Source: Betaproteobacteria bacterium
Lineage (GTDB): Bacteria; Pseudomonadota; Gammaproteobacteria; Burkholderiales; SG8-41
Assembly (NCBI GenBank): GCA_025363575.1
Contig: JANYDM010000177.1
Coordinates: 1-21,825 of the forward strand
Reading direction: 5' to 3'
Length of the DNA: 21,825 nucleotides
In this document: positions 18,335-21,825 of the stretch, piece by piece
Layout: each line of letters starts with the position of its first letter
How positions within the stretch are numbered: position 1 is the stretch's first letter
The notes under the pieces: model-generated
Told to the model about the DNA's origin: nothing
What the model saw: only the letters and a program-made list of their open reading frames with translations
Database searches by the model: none
Made by a program: the position numbers and the translations under genes

Positions 18335-19588
18335 ATGGGAATGACGATAGCCGAAAAGATACTCGCGAAGAAAAGCGGGCGCGACCGCGTGGCGGCGGGC
18401 GATCTGGTGACGGTGACAGTCGACACCGTGGTGTTGTTCGACAACAACTTCATGCCGAGCATCTGGCAGGACGTGCTGAAGATGGAGCATCCCGAGCGCG
18501 TGGTCGTTATCCTCGACCACCGAGTGCCGGCGCCGACGATACAAAGCGCGGCCGCGCACCGCACCGCGCGCAAGTTCGTCGAGAAATTCGACATCGCGCG
18601 TTTTCACGACGTCGGCGGCACGCAGGGCATCTGCCACCAGGTGGTGGCGGACGAGGGTTATGCGCTGCCGGGCACGGTGCTCGTCTGCAGCGACTCACAC
18701 ACCTGCAGCGCCGGCGCGTTCAATTGCATTGCGCGCGGCGTCGGCGGCCCGGATGTTATGTACTCTGCGGCCAAGGGCGAGACCTGGTTCCGTGTCGGCA
18801 CAACGGTGCGTTATGAAATGACCGGCGCGCTCAAGAAAGGCGTCACAGCCAAGGACGTTTTTCTGCACATCGCCGGTACCTACGGAGATCATGCGACGCA
18901 GAACGTCGAATTCGGCGGCGCGGGCCTGGCCGGATTATCCATGAACGCCCGCAAGACGCTGTCGACAATGGGGGCCGAGCTGTCGTGCGAATTCGCGACG
19001 TTCGAAGCGGACAACGTGCTCGCAGATTACCTGAGCGCACGCGGCAAAATCGACATAGAGCCGGTGCATCCCGACCGCGACGCTCAATATTTCGACGTGC
19101 GAAAAATCGATTTGAGCAAACTCGAGCCGCTGGTGGCGCTGCCGGATTCGGTGCTCAAGAATTCACGCGACGTCAGCGCAGTTGCCGGCACGAAGGTCGA
19201 TCAGGCGTTTATCGGCTCGTGCGCGAACGGCACCCTCGACGATCTGACGCTCGCCGCGCAGGTTCTGTCCGGCCGCAAGGTATCGCCGAAAACGCGGCTG
19301 CTTATCACGCCGGGTTCGATGTACGTGTACCGCGAGGCGCTGCGCACCGGCGTCATCGCGACGCTCGCCGAGGCGGGCGCAGTCATCACCAACCCCACCT
19401 GCGGCGCATGCGGCGGCGGCCACATGGGCGTGCTCGGGCCCGACGAAGTCTGCATCACCGCGAGCACCCGCAACTTCAAAGGCCGCATGGGTGACCCGAC
19501 CTCTAAAGTCTACATGGCTTCGCCGGCGACCGTCGCCGCATCCGCCATCAAGGGCGCGATCGCGCATCCCGCCGAATTCCTAAACTAA
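18335..19588 (+). CDS. LeuC-like aconitase-family hydratase, large subunit
   Basis: A 417-aa large subunit of an aconitase/isopropylmalate-isomerase-type hydro-lyase. The three iron-sulfur ligands are evident: the cysteine in VCSDSHTCSAGAF, C296 in IGSCANG, and C356/C359 in NPTCGACGGGHMG. The length fits the short, archaeal-type class (about 420 aa) that includes isopropylmalate isomerase, homoaconitase and dimethylmaleate hydratase DmdA. It does not fit the usual proteobacterial LeuC (about 470 aa), so this is probably not the leucine-biosynthesis enzyme. The ATG at 18335 has GAGGAG 8 nt upstream. It works with the LeuD-like subunit encoded 166 bp downstream and is likely transcribed with the upstream lyase. 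By analogy it would hydrate a substituted maleate-type diacid. The substrate is not readable from the sequence. Confidence 0.9.
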   Translation: MGMTIAEKILAKKSGRDRVAAGDLVTVTVDTVVLFDNNFMPSIWQDVLKMEHPERVVVILDHRVPAPTIQSAAAHRTARKFVEKFDIARFHDVGGTQGICHQVVADEGYALPGTVLVCSDSHTCSAGAFNCIARGVGGPDVMYSAAKGETWFRVGTTVRYEMTGALKKGVTAKDVFLHIAGTYGDHATQNVEFGGAGLAGLSMNARKTLSTMGAELSCEFATFEADNVLADYLSARGKIDIEPVHPDRDAQYFDVRKIDLSKLEPLVALPDSVLKNSRDVSAVAGTKVDQAFIGSCANGTLDDLTLAAQVLSGRKVSPKTRLLITPGSMYVYREALRTGVIATLAEAGAVITNPTCGACGGGHMGVLGPDEVCITASTRNFKGRMGDPTSKVYMASPATVAASAIKGAIAHPAEFLN

Positions 19589-19590
19589 TA

Positions 19591-19737
19591 TAGCCGCAGA
19601 TAAACGCAGATTAAAAGAAAATGCGAAACAAGATCCAACATCGACGAATGAACAATCATTTTTGCACTTCGCCCTGTGCTTTCAATACACAAATGGTTTT
19701 GAACCTATCTGGGTTTATCTGCGTTCATCCGCGGCTA
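19591..19737. repeat. Intergenic inverted-repeat element with CGCAGAT units
   Basis: Left arm 19591-19615 (begins TAGCCGCAGATAAACGCAG) pairs with right arm 19713-19737 (about 21 of 25 match), leaving a 97-nt loop. Within the arms CGCAG-type units recur with a 10-bp period. It occupies nearly the whole gap between the LeuC-like and LeuD-like genes, an unusual place because subunit genes of this kind are normally adjacent. It differs in sequence from the CACAGAG element upstream but has the same architecture. From memory, this motif also looks like a dispersed bacterial intergenic repeat; unverified. Confidence 0.85.
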
Positions 19738-19754
19738 CAAGCTGGAGAGTGGTA

Positions 19755-20267
19755 ATGAAATTCAAAGCCAGAGTCTGGAAATGCGGCGACAACATCAACA
19801 CCGATTTGATCCTGCCTAACCGCGCGTTTTATCTGACGCCGGAGGAGCAGGTGAAGTTCGTGTTTTCAGCGAACCGGCCGGGCTGGAGCGATCTCGTGCA
19901 GCCGGGCGACATCCTGATCGGCGGCAGGAATTTCGGCATGGGCTCGAGCCGCCCCGCGGCGCGCTCGCTGCGCAATTTAAAGCTCGGCTGCCTGGTCGCT
20001 GAGTCGATCAACGGATTATTTTTCCGCAACAGCGTGAATTTTGGATTTCCTGCCATCGAATGTCCCGGTATCGACGCAGCATTTAGCGAAGGCGATGTCG
20101 CCGAGGTGTCATTCGAAGATTACACCGTGCGCAATCAGCGCAGCGGCGCTGTGCTCAAGGCCGCGGCCTTGCCGGAATCGCTCAGGAAGCTGATGCAGGC
20201 CGGTGGATTGTTTCAGCTGCTGGAAGCCGAAGGCTACGTGGCGCCGAAAGCCGTAGGTGCGAAGTAA
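19755..20267 (+). CDS. LeuD-like aconitase-family hydratase, small subunit
   Basis: A 170-aa swivel-domain subunit partnering the LeuC-like protein. KCGDNINTDLILPNRAFYLTPEE (9-31) carries the INTD signature and the loop that helps set substrate choice in this family. GGRNFGMGSSRPAARSL (56-72) corresponds to the NFGCGSSRE segment of LeuD, with Met in place of the usual Cys and Pro in place of Glu; the serines and arginine are kept. The loop NRAFYLT does not resemble the isopropylmalate (YLVYT-like) or homoaconitate (YLRTT-like) forms that I recall. Start is ATG 19755 with GGAGAG upstream; an open frame reaches back to 19662 but crosses the inverted-repeat element. The length matches short archaeal-type small subunits, not the ~215-aa proteobacterial LeuD. 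Confidence 0.88.
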   Translation: MKFKARVWKCGDNINTDLILPNRAFYLTPEEQVKFVFSANRPGWSDLVQPGDILIGGRNFGMGSSRPAARSLRNLKLGCLVAESINGLFFRNSVNFGFPAIECPGIDAAFSEGDVAEVSFEDYTVRNQRSGAVLKAAALPESLRKLMQAGGLFQLLEAEGYVAPKAVGAK

Positions 20268-20277
20268 CGCAACGTTT

Positions 20278-20529
20278 ATGCAAAAAACTATGGAAAAGCT
20301 TAACGTATCCGACGCAAAAGCGCATTTTGCGGAAGTAATTGAGCGCGCCCAATCGGGAGGTGAAACGGTCATTACCAGGCATGGAAGGATCGTCGCCAAA
20401 ATCGTGCCCGCACAAAAGATGAAGTGGGACCGTGCGGCTGTATTGGATGAGATCGACGCAGTTCGGAAAAGCCTGAAAAACAAAGGCTCGATAAATATCC
20501 GAAAGCTGATCGAGTATGGACGTCGCTAA
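20278..20529 (+). CDS. Phd/YefM-type antitoxin without visible toxin
   Basis: An 83-aa protein starting 10 bp after the LeuD-like stop. MEKLNVSDAKAHFAEVIERAQSGGETVITRHGRIVAKIVP is a textbook Phd/YefM (PhdYeFM) DNA-binding fold: short strand, helix, then the VITRHGRIVAKIVP hairpin. The C-terminal IRKLIEYGRR resembles the tail of antitoxins that are usually followed by a VapC/PIN-domain toxin. The start is uncertain: ATG 20278, ATG 20290 (which begins directly at MEKLNV) or GTG 20257 are all in frame, and none has a strong SD. No PIN, RelE or Doc toxin frame follows. The next + strand frame (ATG at 20517) stops after 23 codons, and a convergent gene begins its 3' end at 20596. It may be a remnant of a toxin-antitoxin pair or a stand-alone regulator. 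Confidence 0.85.
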   Translation: MQKTMEKLNVSDAKAHFAEVIERAQSGGETVITRHGRIVAKIVPAQKMKWDRAAVLDEIDAVRKSLKNKGSINIRKLIEYGRR

Positions 20530-20595
20530 CGCCCAAGCCACAAGAAAACCCTGTTTTCGTCAACTAAAAGTTTGCTATTGCTTCTGAAGTTTGAG

Positions 20596-21780
20596 CTATT
20601 TTTCGATAAGTCGCGCATCCTTGGGATCGTAGATTACATTCGTAATGGAGCCATCTCGAATGCGCTCAACTGCTTCGTTTATTACATGGAGCGGTACCAG
20701 GAACCATTCCCTAGGCTTGACTGGATGTCCGAAGCGATCTTCGATCGTCAAATCGAGCTGCGCTGCGCCAAACACACGATGAAAGATGTTTTCCAGCTTG
20801 GTGCGGTTCAGGTTGTGCAGTTTATAGGTCGCGACTACCTCCACCGCCGCCAATAGATAAGTAGCGTCCTTTTCCGCCCCTGAGACGCGCGTTTCTACCT
20901 CGCCGCCGGTTACACCAATCTTGTGAATAAGGTCGCGATGCTCGGCAACGAAAGGGTGAGTAGAAAGGCTACGCAATACGTAAATGGTTCCGGTTTCGAT
21001 ATCGTCCGGCTCGGGCGCATCGCCAAACAGCGGCCCCATGTCCGGGTCGGTCAGGCGCCGACCCGTCTCGTCCTTGTAAAGCGCTCGCTGCAAAGATCGA
21101 AGTAGCAGATCGCTTTCGGTGCCATTGACGTAGATAACGCGCAAGCGTGCGTTCATCTCCTTGTTGGGCGTGCGATATTGTTCGCCCATCTCAGCGACAT
21201 AGGCTAATTGCCCGCCAAGAATGAAAAAGTCGCCGACGGCGATGCTCGCGTCGCGTCCGAAGCGCAGCGTCTTGCGAATTCCGGATTTGAGATGTCTCTC
21301 AACCTGCTCGAACAGCGGCTCAAACTTATCAAAATCGGCGCACGATTTGCGGTCGGCGATTTCCTCTGCCGCGCGCTTTTCAGTGATTGAACGCACATGG
21401 CGAAGTACAGTGACGTCGTTCTGATCGGCAGGTTCGTCGCCAATGCCCAGCTCTGCCAGCAAAGCGTCTTCGTCTAGAGCATCGACGTTTGCAATGGCTG
21501 ATGACGCACCAGACAACAGCCCAGGCCCGTCCAGTTCAGCTAACAAGGCTTTAGCCTCTGGCAATTTGCGAAGCTGGTCCAAGCGCACCGCGTAGAGCCG
21601 CTCGAAGATGTCGCGGCCTTCGCCATGCAACGGTGCTCTCCCATGCGTCTGATGAAAGCGAAGGATGTCCTCGAAGCCTGCGATGATGCGTTCCTCACGC
21701 GGGGTACGGCTGGAGGCCTTGAGCGGAGTGACCTCTACGCCTAGCGCGTCCAGCAGTTCGTCATCGTCCATCTCAGCCAT
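20596..21780 (-). CDS. GIY-YIG (T5orf172-type) nuclease-like protein
   Basis: A 394-aa protein whose C-terminal third looks like a GIY-YIG domain of the T5orf172/MUG113 kind: GTIYVLRSLS (264-273), HKIGVTGGEVETRV (286-299), then E330 in KLENIFHRVF as the likely metal-binding glutamate, and REWFLVPL (357-364). The N-terminal half is acidic, with two similar short segments (DELLDALGV at 7-15 and DALLAELGI at 105-113) and a probable helical linker (PREERIIAGFEDILRFHQTHGRAPLHGEGRDIFERL, split here by a break near 45). No membrane segments are seen. An AAGAAGAG lies about 7 nt before the ATG at 21780. The start overlaps the end of an upstream frame, so it is probably the second gene of an operon from the right. 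A DNA-processing or defence role is inferred only. Confidence 0.8.
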   Translation of the reverse strand: MAEMDDDELLDALGVEVTPLKASSRTPREERIIAGFEDILRFHQTHGRAPLHGEGRDIFERLYAVRLDQLRKLPEAKALLAELDGPGLLSGASSAIANVDALDEDALLAELGIGDEPADQNDVTVLRHVRSITEKRAAEEIADRKSCADFDKFEPLFEQVERHLKSGIRKTLRFGRDASIAVGDFFILGGQLAYVAEMGEQYRTPNKEMNARLRVIYVNGTESDLLLRSLQRALYKDETGRRLTDPDMGPLFGDAPEPDDIETGTIYVLRSLSTHPFVAEHRDLIHKIGVTGGEVETRVSGAEKDATYLLAAVEVVATYKLHNLNRTKLENIFHRVFGAAQLDLTIEDRFGHPVKPREWFLVPLHVINEAVERIRDGSITNVIYDPKDARLIEK

Positions 21781-21825
21781 CGCCGGACTCTTCTTCTGCG
21801 CGCGCAGCTTTGGCTTTCGCTCGAT
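21773..21825 (-). CDS. C-terminal tail of an unidentified upstream gene (partial)
   Basis: A leftward frame enters from the right edge and stops with TGA at 21775-21773, overlapping the nuclease-like gene start in ATGGCTGA. The 17 readable residues (RAKAKAARAEEESGDG) are a charged Ala/Lys/Glu tail, as is common at the end of large cytoplasmic proteins. The overlap supports translational coupling. Family cannot be told from this fragment. Confidence 0.45.
   Translation of the reverse strand, partial: RAKAKAARAEEESGDG

Noticed and set aside
18335..20267. Reading the LeuC/LeuD-like pair as leuCD for leucine biosynthesis
   Set aside because: The subunits have the short archaeal-type lengths (417 and 170 aa), an altered specificity loop and GMGSSRP segment, no leuA/leuB neighbours, and sit with ICL-type lyases.
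20517..20588. Small frame after the antitoxin as its toxin
   Set aside because: It has only 23 codons and no PIN, RelE or Doc features.

Overview
The window is a GC-rich, tightly packed bacterial chromosome segment, most likely from a betaproteobacterium (Burkholderiales-like). The main pointers are two orphan Bug/TctC-type periplasmic solute receptors, an expansion typical of that group, and MdtABC-type efflux operons. I saw no rRNA, tRNA, CRISPR array or transposase. No gene-free stretch exceeds 300 bases; the longest is 972-1204.

Left part (1-15067): an almost complete Bug receptor gene runs off the left edge. It is divergent from a four-gene efflux operon on the + strand: adaptor (mdtA-like), two RND pumps (mdtB- and mdtC-like) and a NodT-family outer-membrane lipoprotein. 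The genes touch or overlap by 4 nt, as in mdtABC or muxABC-opmB. A second, two-gene RND system (adaptor plus one pump) faces it on the - strand, and the two operons end 2 bp apart. The second system has no outer-membrane channel of its own here and may share the first. Two oddities stand out: a 12-unit pentapeptide repeat tail on the first adaptor, and a roughly 65-residue Ser/Thr/Gly-rich insert with two cysteines in the periplasmic part of the mdtC-like pump.

Middle part (15207-20267): a divergent metabolic cluster. The - strand carries a lyase of the isocitrate lyase/PEP mutase superfamily and a second Bug receptor. The + strand carries another lyase of that superfamily, then short LeuC-like and LeuD-like aconitase-family subunits. 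A hydratase of the LeuCD type plus an ICL-type lyase is the enzyme pair of the dimethylmaleate to dimethylmalate to pyruvate + propionate route known from nicotinate fermentation. I infer a catabolic pathway for a methyl- or alkyl-substituted dicarboxylate, with the Bug protein as its receptor; the substrate is unknown. Two different intergenic inverted-repeat elements flank the LeuC-like gene.

Right part (20278-21825): accessory in character. A Phd/YefM-type antitoxin gene follows the LeuD-like gene with no recognisable toxin. Convergent with it is a GIY-YIG (T5orf172-type) nuclease-like gene, whose start overlaps the end of another gene entering from the right edge. This part looks less GC-rich than the rest (by eye, not computed).
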